Source of the DNA: Burkholderiales bacterium
GTDB taxonomy: Bacteria; Pseudomonadota; Gammaproteobacteria; Burkholderiales; Ga0077523
Direction: 5' to 3'
NCBI GenBank assembly: GCA_019745565.1
Contig: JAIESW010000003.1
Location: 1 to 64,000 of the forward strand
DNA length: 64,000 nucleotides
Each line of letters opens with the position of its first letter. Position 1 is the first letter of the stretch. Below, one piece after another: positions 33,796 to 42,477 of this stretch. The position numbers and the translations under genes are program-made. The notes under the pieces were generated by a model that saw only the letters and a list, made by a program, of their open reading frames with translations, was not told the origin of the DNA and ran no database searches.

Positions 33796-34662
33796 TCACA
33801 TCGCCGGCCGCTGCGCCTCCTTCGTCGTCACCCGCCACAGGGTCCGCGCGAACTTCGGATCGGTCAGCGTCGCTGAGTGCAGCACCGAAGCGTTGTCCCA
33901 CGCCACCACGTCGCCGACGCCGTAACTTACCCGATACTGGTACTTCGGCTGCGTCGAGTGGTCGGCCAGTTCGCGCAGCAACGCGAGGCCCTCGTCGTCG
34001 GACATGCCTTCGATGGCGAACGACGTGCCCGAAACGGCGTAGAGCGCCTTGCGGCCGGTGTAGGGATGGCGCCGCACGAGGGGGTGACGGATCACCGAGA
34101 TGCTTCGCTTCTGCTTCTGGTCTTCGGTGAGCGGGAACGCGATGGTGCGGGATTCCGGATCGAGATCGTCGCGATTGCCATAGAGGTTCAGCGTCACGAG
34201 CCCTTCGAGCCGCTGCTTCATCTTTTCCGGCAGATCGGCATAGGCCTGCTCCTGGTCGGCAAAGAGCGTGTCGCCTCCCACCTCGGGCACCTGGATCGAG
34301 TAGAGCACTGTCGCTCGCGCCGGCACGTCGAGGTAGGAGTAGTCGCTGTGCCAGTAGGTCCCGCCGTCGGCCAGTCCAATCGGTTTGCCGTTCTTCTTCA
34401 CGTTGGAGAGGATCAGGATGTCCGAGTGGGTCGGGTGATGGAACTGGTCCAGCACGTGCGGCTCCGGCCGGCCGAAGCGACCGGCGAAGTCGATGAAGCG
34501 CTCCGCCTCCAGCGACGGCGACTGCCCTCGCAGCACGATCACGTGATGGCGGTGCAGCGCTTCGCGGATCGCTCCGAAGGTCTCCGCGCTGAGTGGACCC
34601 GACAGGTCCACGCCCGAAACTTCAGCGCCCATGCAGGCGCCCGACGGTTGCACGCTGATCAT
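33796..34662 (-). CDS. TauD/TfdA-family Fe(II)/2-oxoglutarate dioxygenase
   Basis: A 288-residue alpha-ketoglutarate-dependent dioxygenase. The triad is H105-S-D107 in YWHSDYSY, with a distal His in [12 protein letters not shown] and the 2-OG-binding Arg in TLWRVT. The N-terminal part ([37 protein letters not shown]) is the classic TauD/TfdA opening. Substrate range in the family spans taurine, 2,4-D and other small acids and ethers. It follows DctM by 16 nt and is likely translated with the TRAP transporter, so it may act on the imported acid. Confidence 0.9.
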   Translation of the reverse strand: MISVQPSGACMGAEVSGVDLSGPLSAETFGAIREALHRHHVIVLRGQSPSLEAERFIDFAGRFGRPEPHVLDQFHHPTHSDILILSNVKKNGKPIGLADGGTYWHSDYSYLDVPARATVLYSIQVPEVGGDTLFADQEQAYADLPEKMKQRLEGLVTLNLYGNRDDLDPESRTIAFPLTEDQKQKRSISVIRHPLVRRHPYTGRKALYAVSGTSFAIEGMSDDEGLALLRELADHSTQPKYQYRVSYGVGDVVAWDNASVLHSATLTDPKFARTLWRVTTKEAQRPAM

Positions 34663-34678
34663 CGGACAACCTCCTCTC

Positions 34679-35983
34679 TCACTTCACGAACGTCGGCATC
34701 AGCCACCGCGGCAGGGCCAGGATGGCTTGGGGAAACAGGATCACGAAGCACAATACACCCAGCATCGGCACCAGGAAGATCGCCACGTCCCTCAGCGTCT
34801 CGCGGATGGTCACCTTGCCGATGGCGCAGGCGATCATCAGGCACAGGCCGTACGGCGGCGTCACGAGTCCGAAGGCGATGGAGATCACGCCGATGATGGC
34901 GAAGTGGATCGGATGCAGGCCGACGCTGGCGGCCAGCGGGGCCAGGATGGTGCCGAGGATGATGATCGCCGGAATGGCATCGATGAAGCAGCCGATGACG
35001 AGGAACGCTCCGGCCACGATGAACCCGACACTGGTCGGTCCGCCGCCCCAGCCGGACACCCAGTCGACGAAGACCTGCGGGATGCGGAAATAGGCGAGCA
35101 GCCAGCCGAAAGCCGATGCGGTGCCGATGCAGAACAGCGAGATCGCCGCGAAGCGTGCCGATTCGTACAGCACCTTGGGAATGCCGCGCAGAGGCACGGT
35201 CCGGTAGATCACGGCGCCCAGTACCAACGCATAGAGCACCGCGACCACGCTCGCCTCGGTCGGCGTGAAGAAGCCGCCCACGATACCGCCCACGATGATG
35301 GCGGGGGTCGCCAGCGCCAGCAGCGACTGCAGGAATGCCTTGCCGACTTCGCCCAGCGTCGCTCGCGGATAGATCGGGTAGTTCCTGAGCTTGGCGTAGA
35401 TCACGACGATGACCATCAGCGAGAGCCCGATCAAGATGCCGGGCAGGACACCGGCGAGGAACAACCCGCCGATGGACACCGAGATGACGCCGCCCCACAC
35501 GACCATCAGGATGCTGGGCGGGATGATCACGCCCATCACCGAAGCGCAGGCCGTGAGAGCGGCCGTGAAGCGTGCATCGAAGCCCTGCTGTTTCATGGCC
35601 GGAATCAGCACGCCGCCCACACCGGCGGTCTCCGCGGTGCTGGAACCGGAGATGCCGGCGAACAGCATGCTGACCACCACGTTGACGTGACCGAGTCCGC
35701 CGGGCAGATGCCCCACGCAAGCGCGCGCGAGCTTGATGAGCCGATCGGTGATGCCGGCCGCGTTCATCAGGTTCGCCGCCAGCAGGAAGAACGGGATCGC
35801 GAGCAGCAGGAACGAGTTGTACGACTTCAGCATCTCGTTCAGCAGGAGAAACGGGGTCAGGCGCTCGTCGATGAAGAACACGGGAACGCAGGCCAGGCCC
35901 AGCGCGAATGCCACCGGCACGCGGAGCAGCAGCAGCGCGAAGAACGCCCCGAACAGCATGAGGGCAACCTGCGCGCTACTCAC
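34679..35983 (-). CDS. dctM: TRAP transporter large permease, DctM
   Basis: A 434-residue membrane protein with about 12 helices and the DctM pattern: an initial VALMLFGAFFALLLLRVPVAFALGLACVP, then GISGSSTAETAGVGGVLIPAM and SASVMGVIIPPSI-type signatures (here CASVMGVIIPPSILMVVWGG). The symporter takes a carboxylate delivered by DctP using the sodium or proton gradient. The GTG start overlaps the dctQ stop by 8 nt. Confidence 0.94.
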   Translation of the reverse strand: MSSAQVALMLFGAFFALLLLRVPVAFALGLACVPVFFIDERLTPFLLLNEMLKSYNSFLLLAIPFFLLAANLMNAAGITDRLIKLARACVGHLPGGLGHVNVVVSMLFAGISGSSTAETAGVGGVLIPAMKQQGFDARFTAALTACASVMGVIIPPSILMVVWGGVISVSIGGLFLAGVLPGILIGLSLMVIVVIYAKLRNYPIYPRATLGEVGKAFLQSLLALATPAIIVGGIVGGFFTPTEASVVAVLYALVLGAVIYRTVPLRGIPKVLYESARFAAISLFCIGTASAFGWLLAYFRIPQVFVDWVSGWGGGPTSVGFIVAGAFLVIGCFIDAIPAIIILGTILAPLAASVGLHPIHFAIIGVISIAFGLVTPPYGLCLMIACAIGKVTIRETLRDVAIFLVPMLGVLCFVILFPQAILALPRWLMPTFVK

Positions 35984-36464
35984 CGGAACGCCCTCGCCAG
36001 ATCCGCAGATCCTGGATGATCTTCTCTCCGAGGAAGAGCACGTACACCACGCCCGCCAACGGCCATGCGACGTGGATCGCCAGCATGTTGAGCCCGGACA
36101 GTTCGGATTCCTGCTCGAAGCCGAAGACCGCGAACTCGTAGCCGAACCACACGAACGTGAGCGCCACCAGCAACATCGCCCCGTGGCGGATCAGGCGTGC
36201 GAATGCGCGGCCGTGCGGTGTCTTCGGCGTGGGCAGCACCTCGAGGTCAAAGTGCGTGTCGTCCCGCACCGCGAGCATGGAGCCCAGCATGATGATCCAG
36301 ATGAAGCAGAACCGGGCCACCTCCTCGGTCCAGATGTAGCGCGGAATCACCGCGGTGAAGCGCGAGACGATCTGCAGCACCACCGGGACGATCAGGATCG
36401 CCATCAGGACGGTGAGGAGGAACTGGATGGCGCGGTAGAGCGCGGCGATGAGGGACGAGATCAT
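35976..36464 (-). CDS. dctQ: TRAP transporter small permease, DctQ
   Basis: A 162-residue protein with four hydrophobic helices (LLTVLMAILIVPVVLQIVSR, CFIWIIMLGSMLAVRDD, LLVALTFVWFGYEFAVFG, AWPLAGVVYVLFLG). The RDDTHFDLEV loop is typical of DctQ. It couples DctM to membrane function. ATG 36464 is chosen as the first with the family's N-terminus (MISSLIAALYRAIQ). A 175-bp gap with a repeat separates it from dctP, which is unusual for this operon. Confidence 0.92.
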   Translation of the reverse strand: MISSLIAALYRAIQFLLTVLMAILIVPVVLQIVSRFTAVIPRYIWTEEVARFCFIWIIMLGSMLAVRDDTHFDLEVLPTPKTPHGRAFARLIRHGAMLLVALTFVWFGYEFAVFGFEQESELSGLNMLAIHVAWPLAGVVYVLFLGEKIIQDLRIWRGRSGE

Positions 36465-36514
36465 GTCTGCGCCTCGGCGTCTCGGGGACTTTCCGCTATT
36501 GCGGCAAATCCCAG

Positions 36515-36634
36515 CCCCCACCCCAACCCTCCCCCGACGAAGTCGGGGGAGGGAGTGCCGTCAGTCGGCATTACGCGAGTTTTCGTCCCCTCCCCCGCGA
36601 GCGAACGCTCGTGGGGGAGGGTCCGGGTGGGGGC
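36515..36634. repeat. BIME-like double-hairpin repeat, copy c (inside the TRAP operon)
   Basis: The copy runs CCCCCACCCCAACCCTCCCCCGA, then TCGGGGGAGGG, a 30-nt loop region, the second hairpin CCCTCCCCCGCGAG...CTCGTGGGGGAGGG and GGGTGGGGGC. It lies between dctP and dctQ, on the same transcript. It may stabilise or terminate the dctP part of the mRNA in the way REP elements do for malE-malF. Confidence 0.85.
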
Positions 36635-36638
36635 CGGA

Positions 36639-37631
36639 CTACTTGACCCCATTGATGCCCGCCAGGACCGCCTCCGCCCCCACCTCCTTCGCGTAGGCCT
36701 GCTTGATGGGTTCGGCGAGCTTCATCAACTGGTCGCGATCGGCGAAGACGTAGGTCTTGAGCTTCCCTTCCTTCTCGAGGCGTTGCAGCCGCTGTTGATC
36801 CTCGCTCGACTCGAGTTGCCGTCCGTAGGCACCGGCCTCCCGTCCCGCCTTCACGATCGCTTCCTGCAGGTCCTTCGGCAACCGCCGGAAGGTCTTGCCC
36901 GAGAAGCACACCGGCCGCACGGTGATCGCATGCCGGGTGAGCGAGATGTGCGGGCCGACCTCGTAGAACTTCATCTGCTCGAGACCGGCGGCCTCGTTCT
37001 CGGCCGCCTGGATCACCCCGGTCTGGATTGCGTTGTAGATCTCGGTATAGGCGATCACCGTGGGGGCCGTCGTGATCGCCTGGAACATGCGGGTCTGGAC
37101 CGGCGCTCCCATGACACGGATCGCGAGGCCCTTCAGTTCCTGCATGTTGCGCACCGGCTTGTTCACGATCAGGTTGCGCACGCCGCCGCCGGCATAGCCG
37201 AGGATCATCACGTCGGCCTTCTTCGCCACCTCGTCGGCGATCGGCTTCAGGGCGTCGGCGTCGAGCACCTTGCGCCAGTGATCCACGTCGCGGAACAGGA
37301 AGGGCATGTCCATGAGCGGCGCCGCCTTCGCGAACGTGGACATATGCGAGGGCGACACCACGGCGTAGTCCACCGAGATGCCCTGGTTCAGGTAGGCGAA
37401 GTAATCCTTCTCAGTGCCGAGCTCGCTGTTGCGGTGAAGCACGAAGTTGATCGGCTTCCCGTAGTACTTCTTCGTGAGCTCCTCGAACTTGAGCAGCGTC
37501 CGGTTGAACGCATGCTCGTCGGCGAACTGCACCGCCCCGTGCAGCGTGATGGGTTGCTGCGCGCCCGCCGTTCCCGACAGGGCCGCGGCAAGCACTGCGA
37601 CGACGACACCGAATCCGCTTCGCGTACCCAT
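36639..37631 (-). CDS. dctP: TRAP transporter substrate-binding protein, DctP
   Basis: A 330-residue periplasmic protein with a signal peptide (SGFGVVVAVLAAALSGTAGAQ). DctP features follow: HNRTLLKFEELTKKYYGK-type first helix, VDYAVVSPSHMSTFAKAAPLMDMPFLF and GLAIRVMGAPVQ (the carboxylate-binding Arg in the R-V-M-G-P strand). It delivers a carboxylate to DctQM. Ligand not readable. It is transcribed ahead of dctQM with a repeat element between them. Confidence 0.92.
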   Translation of the reverse strand: MGTRSGFGVVVAVLAAALSGTAGAQQPITLHGAVQFADEHAFNRTLLKFEELTKKYYGKPINFVLHRNSELGTEKDYFAYLNQGISVDYAVVSPSHMSTFAKAAPLMDMPFLFRDVDHWRKVLDADALKPIADEVAKKADVMILGYAGGGVRNLIVNKPVRNMQELKGLAIRVMGAPVQTRMFQAITTAPTVIAYTEIYNAIQTGVIQAAENEAAGLEQMKFYEVGPHISLTRHAITVRPVCFSGKTFRRLPKDLQEAIVKAGREAGAYGRQLESSEDQQRLQRLEKEGKLKTYVFADRDQLMKLAEPIKQAYAKEVGAEAVLAGINGVK

Positions 37632-37654
37632 GAGCGTCCTCCTCGAGTGGAGCG

Positions 37655-38041
37655 CTACTTCTTCACGGCTTCCTTCGCCTTGTCGGCCGCGGCGCCCACC
37701 GCTTCCTTGGTCGCATCGGCCGCCTTGTTGGTCGCCGCCTTCGTCGCATCGGCCGCGTTGGAGACGGCTTCCTTGGTCGCGTCCTTGGTGGCTTCGACGG
37801 CGTTCCTGCCGGCTTCCTTCGCGCTGTCGACGGACTCCTTGGCTGCTTCCTTGGCGGCGGTGGCGGCTTCCTTCGCCGCGTCACCCGCTGCCGAAGCCGC
37901 GTCCTTGGCGGATTCGACGGCCTTGTTGGCGGATTCCTTGGCGGCATCCATCGCCTGACCGGACGGGGTCGATTCCTCCTTCTTGCCGCAGGCACCCAAC
38001 CCCATGGCGACCAGCGACAGCACTACGAACAGTTTGAACAT
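37655..38041 (-). CDS. Ala/Lys-repeat lipoprotein (LEA/apolipoprotein-like helix)
   Basis: A 128-residue protein with a type II signal peptide, lipobox LGAC-GKKEE, so lipid-anchored. The mature part is built of imperfect repeats in which A-A-K-E-A/T-A-K-D units recur, such as SAKDAASAAGDAAKEAATAAKEAAKE. An 11-residue amphipathic periodicity like LEA-3 or apolipoprotein helices is likely, without aromatic residues or cysteines beyond the lipobox. RBS GAGGAGGGTGAC precedes ATG 38041. It lies between the aldolase gene and dctP; role unknown. Low complexity makes homology calls unreliable. Confidence 0.75.
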   Translation of the reverse strand: MFKLFVVLSLVAMGLGACGKKEESTPSGQAMDAAKESANKAVESAKDAASAAGDAAKEAATAAKEAAKESVDSAKEAGRNAVEATKDATKEAVSNAADATKAATNKAADATKEAVGAAADKAKEAVKK

Positions 38042-38098
38042 GTCACCCTCCTCACGAACGTGCACTCCGAGTCCCGCGAGGGGACTCCTGTCGTGCGG

Positions 38099-38905
38099 TC
38101 AGCGCTTCTTCGCGCCACGCTTCGGCTTGGCGTCGTCCAGCGACTTCAAGGTACCGATGCTCTGCCGCAACGCGTTCTGCAGCAAGTGTCCATCCACCCC
38201 GGCGGCAAACAGACGGAAGCCACGGTCCCAGTACTCGCGGCTCCACTCGTCGGAACCGGTCATGCAGGCGAGCACCTTGTCGTGCTTCTTCGCCGCCGCG
38301 CACATCCGGTCGATGGCCTTGAGGTACTTGGCACTCTTGAACTGCGCCGGGACACCGAGGAAGTTGGTGAGATCGAAATGGCCGAGCCACAGGACGTCCA
38401 CACCCGGGACCGCCGCGATCTTGTCCACTTCGTCGATGCCCTCCTTGGTCTCGATCAGCGGCATGACGATGGTGCGCTCGTTGGCTATGCGCATCTTCTC
38501 GGTGATGTCGCCGCCCTCGTAGTCGTCGTGGGAGAAGCCGAACGCCGCACCGCGCCGGCCGTGCGGCGGGTAGCGCGTGCAGGAGACGATGAACTCCGCC
38601 TCTTCGGCGGAGCCGACCATCGGCACCATGATGCCCATGGCGCCGATGTCGAGCGCGCGGGCGATGAACTGGTACTGGGCCGAGGGCACACGCACCATCG
38701 GGACGAGGCCGATGCCGCGGCACGCGGCGATGAGCTGCTTCAGCGTCTCGTACTCCAGGCCGCTGTGTTCCATGTCGAACAACAGGAATTCGGCGCCGGC
38801 GGCCTTGCACATCTGCGGCAGGCCGGGAACGAAGAACTCGAAGGCCATGGTGCCGAAGACGCCTTCGCCTTTCTTCAGTTTCTGTTTGACTGGGTTGTCG
38901 CGCAT
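38099..38905 (-). CDS. HpcH/HpaI-family aldolase (2,4-dihydroxyhept-2-ene-1,7-dioate type)
   Basis: A 268-residue class II pyruvate aldolase. The metal site is seen in MPLIETKEGIDEVDKI (Glu) and VLWLGHFDLTNF (Asp), the family's paired ligands. The Arg of ALDIGAMGIMVPMV and the YPPHGRRGAAFGF stretch are also typical. It cleaves or forms 4-hydroxy-2-oxo acids to give pyruvate and an aldehyde. ATG 38905 with AGGAGAAAG upstream is preferred over 38923. It probably performs a late carbon-carbon cleavage for the acid imported by DctPQM. Confidence 0.9.
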   Translation of the reverse strand: MRDNPVKQKLKKGEGVFGTMAFEFFVPGLPQMCKAAGAEFLLFDMEHSGLEYETLKQLIAACRGIGLVPMVRVPSAQYQFIARALDIGAMGIMVPMVGSAEEAEFIVSCTRYPPHGRRGAAFGFSHDDYEGGDITEKMRIANERTIVMPLIETKEGIDEVDKIAAVPGVDVLWLGHFDLTNFLGVPAQFKSAKYLKAIDRMCAAAKKHDKVLACMTGSDEWSREYWDRGFRLFAAGVDGHLLQNALRQSIGTLKSLDDAKPKRGAKKR

Positions 38906-38933
38906 TGCTTTCTCCTGTTGCACTCATCACTTG

Positions 38934-39021
38934 CCCCCACCCTAGCCCTCCCCCGGCAAAGCCGGGGGAGGGGACGTACGCTCCTTCCCCCACCGCAGGT
39001 GGGGGAAGGTTGGGATGGGGG
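38934..39021. repeat. BIME-like double-hairpin repeat, copy d
   Basis: A compact copy: CCCCCACCCTAGCCC, then a CCCCCGGC-AAA-GCCGGGGG hairpin, a short spacer, a CCTTCCCCCACC/GGTGGGGGAAGG hairpin, then TTGGGATGGGGGC. It lies between the methyltransferase and the aldolase, both minus strand. Confidence 0.85.
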
Positions 39022-39038
39022 CACGCACTGTCTCCAGG

Positions 39039-39791
39039 CTACACCGCTTTCCGCGCAATGCACGACAACCACGCCTGCCCGAACATCGCCTGCGGATCCT
39101 CCTGCCAGCGCCGGAAGGTCGCACCGTGCTGCGGCATTCCGTCGCGCTCCAGCTGCCATGCCATCAGGTTGCCGATGGCCGACAGCGGCGAATAGTTCTC
39201 GTAGCGCGCAGCCAGCTTCGCGTGCGTGAAACCCGCTTCCGTCAGCACCTGCGCGAGCTTGCGCCCGGTGCGCGTGTCGCCGCCGTTGCGATTCTGCTGA
39301 TCCTCGTAGGCGGCGATCGCTGCCTTCAGGTCGGGCGTTTCCGGCGCCACCACGAAACCGCCCCAGTCCGGCGTGCACACACCGATCGCGCCGCCGGGCT
39401 TCAGCACCCGCAGGCATTCGCGAGCGGCACGCACCTTGTCGGCGAGATGCTCGAACAACGCGTGCGAGAAGATGACGTCGAAGCTCGCGTCCGCGAACGG
39501 CAACTCGTACACGCTCGCCTGACGGAACTCGACGTTCTTGAGCCCCAGCGCATTCGCTCTTTCCGTCGCGAGCTCGATCTGCGAACCATCCATGTCGATC
39601 CCGACCACGGACCCTGGCGCGATCCGCGCCGCGATACCCTGCGTGATGCCGCCGGGGCCGCAACCGCAATCCAGCACCCGCAGGCCCGGCAGCAGATGCG
39701 CTTCGAAGAACGCCCCATGACTCGCCAGCGTGCGGCGATCCAGGAAGGCCATCGCCTCCCGCGCATAGCCCAACGTGTAGCGCTCGCCCAT
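39039..39791 (-). CDS. Class I SAM-dependent methyltransferase
   Basis: A 250-residue methyltransferase. The SAM-binding motif I is RVLDCGCGPGGITQG, and VVGIDMDGSQIELA is motif II. The acidic FDVIFSHALFEHL is motif III-like and CLRVLKPGGAIGVCTPDWGGF follows. It is related to UbiE/ubiquinone-type and small-molecule methylases. ATG 39791 is 2 nt from the stop of the upstream hydroxyacid-dehydrogenase gene, so it is in the operon. Substrate unknown; its placement in a catabolic run is unexpected. Confidence 0.85.
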   Translation of the reverse strand: MGERYTLGYAREAMAFLDRRTLASHGAFFEAHLLPGLRVLDCGCGPGGITQGIAARIAPGSVVGIDMDGSQIELATERANALGLKNVEFRQASVYELPFADASFDVIFSHALFEHLADKVRAARECLRVLKPGGAIGVCTPDWGGFVVAPETPDLKAAIAAYEDQQNRNGGDTRTGRKLAQVLTEAGFTHAKLAARYENYSPLSAIGNLMAWQLERDGMPQHGATFRRWQEDPQAMFGQAWLSCIARKAV

Positions 39792-39793
39792 GA

Positions 39794-40810
39794 TCACGCG
39801 TGAAAGTAGGGCACTTTGCCCAGCACCTGCTGGTTCACCACATTCTTGGGGACGCGTCCGTGCGCCAGCTCCCTGCATGCGTGGAACACGCTCGCCGCGA
39901 TGGTGTTGATGCACTCGTCGGTGAGTCCGATGTGATGCGGGGTGACGACGATGTTGTCGAGCTTCAGCAGCGGATTGTCCACCGGCGTCGGCTCCACCTC
40001 GAACACGTCGATGCCGGCACCGGCGATGCGGCGGCTCGCCAGCGCTTCATACAGCGCCTTCTCGTCCACGATGGGGCCGCGCGCGGTGTTGATGAAGAAC
40101 GCGGTCGGCTTCATCAGGGCGAACTGCTTCGCACCCACCAGCTTGCGCGTCTCGGCGGTCAGCGGGCAGTTGACCGCGATGAAGTCCGCTTCGCGGAACA
40201 GCGTGTCCATGTCGACCAGCGTGACGCCCAGCGGCCGCACCGATTCCTGGGTGATGTACGGGTCGCAGGCGATGTGCTTCATGCCGAAGGGCGCGGCCAG
40301 CCGGAACACTTCCGCGCCGATGTTGCCGACACCGATGGAACCCAGCACGCGCCCCGAGAGACCGGTGCCGAAGTGATTGAGCCGTTCGTGCCATCGACCT
40401 TCGCGGGTCAGACGGTCCTTGATCATCACGCGTTGCGCCAGCATCAGCACATAGGTGATGACCGATGTGGCGATCGGTCGACGAACGCCGTCGGGTGCGA
40501 TGCAGAGCAGCACGCCGTTGTCGGTGCAGGCCGGCACGTCGACCGTGTCGTACCCGACACCGAAGCGGGAGACCAGCTTGAGGCGCCGGTCGGGGCCCGA
40601 AAGGGTCTGGCGCGTGACCTTGCCCAGCATCACGGCCATCGCGTCGTAACGTGCGGCGGAGGCCGCCGAGATCTCCGGCTCGCTCTGCGCCACGAACTCC
40701 CACTCGATCCGCGGATCGTCGAGAACCTTCAACGCCGATTCGTCAAAGATCGGCTTGCCGTCGGCCTTCAGATTGTCGCGCGTGATGCCGACGCGGAATT
40801 TCTCTGCCAT
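39794..40810 (-). CDS. D-2-hydroxyacid dehydrogenase (phosphoglycerate-dehydrogenase fold)
   Basis: A 338-residue NAD-dependent dehydrogenase. The cofactor motif is GSIGVGNIGAEVFRLAAPFG. Catalytic residues are visible: Arg in NTARGPIVDEKAL, Glu in DVFEVEPTP and His in VTPHHIGL. It interconverts a 2-hydroxy acid and 2-oxo acid such as glycerate, lactate or phosphoglycerate. It shares the minus-strand run with an HpcH aldolase whose product would be an oxo acid. A weak RBS lies before the ATG at 40810. Confidence 0.9.
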   Translation of the reverse strand: MAEKFRVGITRDNLKADGKPIFDESALKVLDDPRIEWEFVAQSEPEISAASAARYDAMAVMLGKVTRQTLSGPDRRLKLVSRFGVGYDTVDVPACTDNGVLLCIAPDGVRRPIATSVITYVLMLAQRVMIKDRLTREGRWHERLNHFGTGLSGRVLGSIGVGNIGAEVFRLAAPFGMKHIACDPYITQESVRPLGVTLVDMDTLFREADFIAVNCPLTAETRKLVGAKQFALMKPTAFFINTARGPIVDEKALYEALASRRIAGAGIDVFEVEPTPVDNPLLKLDNIVVTPHHIGLTDECINTIAASVFHACRELAHGRVPKNVVNQQVLGKVPYFHA

Positions 40811-40874
40811 GCGCTGCTCCTCCTCCTTGTTCCCGGGGCCGCAGGTCCATCGCCCGCGTGCTCCCGGTCCTGCT

Positions 40875-41630
40875 CTACATGGATGCCGTGAACGCTCCGT
40901 CGACGGTGAGGATGTGGCCGTTCACGTACGACGCCTCGTCCGAAGCGAGGAAGACGCACGGCGGACCGATCTCGTCCACCCGCCCCCACCGGCCCGCCGG
41001 GGTGCGCTTGCACACCCAGTCGTTGAACTCCTTGTTCTCGATCAGCGCGGTGTTCATCTCGGTGGCGAAGTAGCCCGGCGCGATCGAGTTGACCGTGATG
41101 TTGTGCGGCGCCAGTTCCACCGCGAGTTCCCGGGTGAACGCGTGCACCGCCCCCTTGGACGCGATGTAGGCCGAGATGGTGGGTCGCGCCGTGAAGGCGC
41201 TGACCGACCCGGTCATGATGATGCGGCCGCGCTTGGCCGGAATCATGATGCGTGCGCATTCGCGCGCCAGCACCCAGACCGCCGTCAGGTTGGTGTCCAC
41301 CACGCGGCGGAAGTCGGCGATCTCGAACTCGGTGATGGGCTTGCGATGCTGGATGCCCGCGTTCAGCACGGCTATGTCGAGGCGGCCGTGACGCTTCGCG
41401 ATGCCGGCCACGGCCGCGGCAGCCGCCGCCTCGTCGCTCACGTCGAACGCGGCCACGTCGCCCTTCAGGCCCGCGGTCTTCAATTCGCCGACCCTGCCGT
41501 CGAGCGCCGCCTGGTCGCGAGCATTCAACACCACCGTCGCCCCGGCGCGAGCCAGCGCCTGCGCCATGCCCCAGCCCAGCCCGCGCGATGCGCCGGTGAC
41601 CAGGGCTACCTTGCCTGTGAGATCGAACAT
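40875..41630 (-). CDS. Short-chain dehydrogenase/reductase 1 (gluconate-5-dehydrogenase-like)
   Basis: A 251-residue classical SDR. TGASRGLGWGMAQ is the cofactor motif. NAGIQHR and the S-Y-K set (GSVSAFTARPTISAYIASKGAV) are intact. VEFSEPVARFRTPAGRWG-like C-terminal segments, here KRTPAGRWGRVDEIG, resemble gluconate/idonate 5-dehydrogenase types. It is 13 nt from the next SDR start. Confidence 0.9.
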   Translation of the reverse strand: MFDLTGKVALVTGASRGLGWGMAQALARAGATVVLNARDQAALDGRVGELKTAGLKGDVAAFDVSDEAAAAAAVAGIAKRHGRLDIAVLNAGIQHRKPITEFEIADFRRVVDTNLTAVWVLARECARIMIPAKRGRIIMTGSVSAFTARPTISAYIASKGAVHAFTRELAVELAPHNITVNSIAPGYFATEMNTALIENKEFNDWVCKRTPAGRWGRVDEIGPPCVFLASDEASYVNGHILTVDGAFTASM

Positions 41631-41643
41631 GGTGGTTGTTCCC

Positions 41644-42408
41644 TCAGGGCATGTACTGCCCGCCGTTCACTTCGAGGATCTGCCCGGTGACGTAGCCGCT
41701 CATCTGGTTGGAAGCGAGGAACAGGAACGCGCCGGCGCACTCGTCGGCGGTGCCGATGCGGTTCATCGGGATCGTGGCCTTGAAGCCTTCGAGCATCTGC
41801 GGGCTCGAATAGCGCTCGTGGAACGGCGTGTAGATCACGCCCGGGGCCACCGCGTTGACTCGGATGTTGTCCTTCACGAGTTCCTTCGCGAGGCCGCGCG
41901 TCATCGTGCTGACGAAGCCCTTGGAGCCCGCGTACAGCACGGCTCCCGGTCCGCCGCCGTGGCGCGCCGCGACCGAGGTCACGTTGATGATGTTGCCGCC
42001 GCCGGTCTTGCGCATGTGCGCAACGGCACCGGCGATGCACATCAGGGCGGAGCGCACGTTGAGAGCGAGCACCTGGTCGAACAGCTCGTCGGTGAGGTCA
42101 CCCACCGGAACGCGCTGCACCAGGCCGCCCGCGTTGTTGACCAGCACGTCGATGCGGCCGAACGCTTCGACGGTGCGATCGACGATCGCCCTGCACGTGG
42201 CGCTCGAACTCACGTCGCCCTGGATGGTGACGGCCTTGCCGCCACCCTTCTGGATCTCGGCGGCCACCTTTTCCGCTTCGGCCTTGCTCGAGTTGTAGTG
42301 CACCGCCACATGCGCGCCGTGGCGACCGAACTCGATGGCGGCAGCGGCGCCGATACCGGTGCTGGCACCGGTCACCAGGACGGCCTTGCCCTTCAGATCG
42401 TCGATCAT
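41644..42408 (-). CDS. Short-chain dehydrogenase/reductase 2
   Basis: A 254-residue SDR. TGASTGIGAAAAIEFG is the cofactor motif, VLVNNAGG follows, and the active-site Tyr-Lys is in GAVLYAGSKGF. FLASNQMSGYVTGQILEVNGGQY is the usual C-terminus. NAD(P)-dependent oxidoreductase of a secondary alcohol; substrate unknown. Part of the minus-strand run between the quinone oxidoreductase and SDR 1. Confidence 0.9.
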   Translation of the reverse strand: MIDDLKGKAVLVTGASTGIGAAAAIEFGRHGAHVAVHYNSSKAEAEKVAAEIQKGGGKAVTIQGDVSSSATCRAIVDRTVEAFGRIDVLVNNAGGLVQRVPVGDLTDELFDQVLALNVRSALMCIAGAVAHMRKTGGGNIINVTSVAARHGGGPGAVLYAGSKGFVSTMTRGLAKELVKDNIRVNAVAPGVIYTPFHERYSSPQMLEGFKATIPMNRIGTADECAGAFLFLASNQMSGYVTGQILEVNGGQYMP

Positions 42409-42477
42409 CTCCCCTCCCCGTTCTTGTTGTTGCGCGGGCCGATCTTGTCGCCGGCCCGCGTTCCTGCGCGACGGATG

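Noticed and set aside
35733..37958. 741-codon plus-strand frame over dctM/Q/P
   Set aside because: Antisense to the TRAP operon; the translation has no domain, and part crosses a BIME repeat.
37655..38041. The Ala/Lys-repeat protein as a phasin or histone-like protein
   Set aside because: It has a lipobox, so it is exported and lipidated; phasins and histone-like proteins are cytoplasmic.
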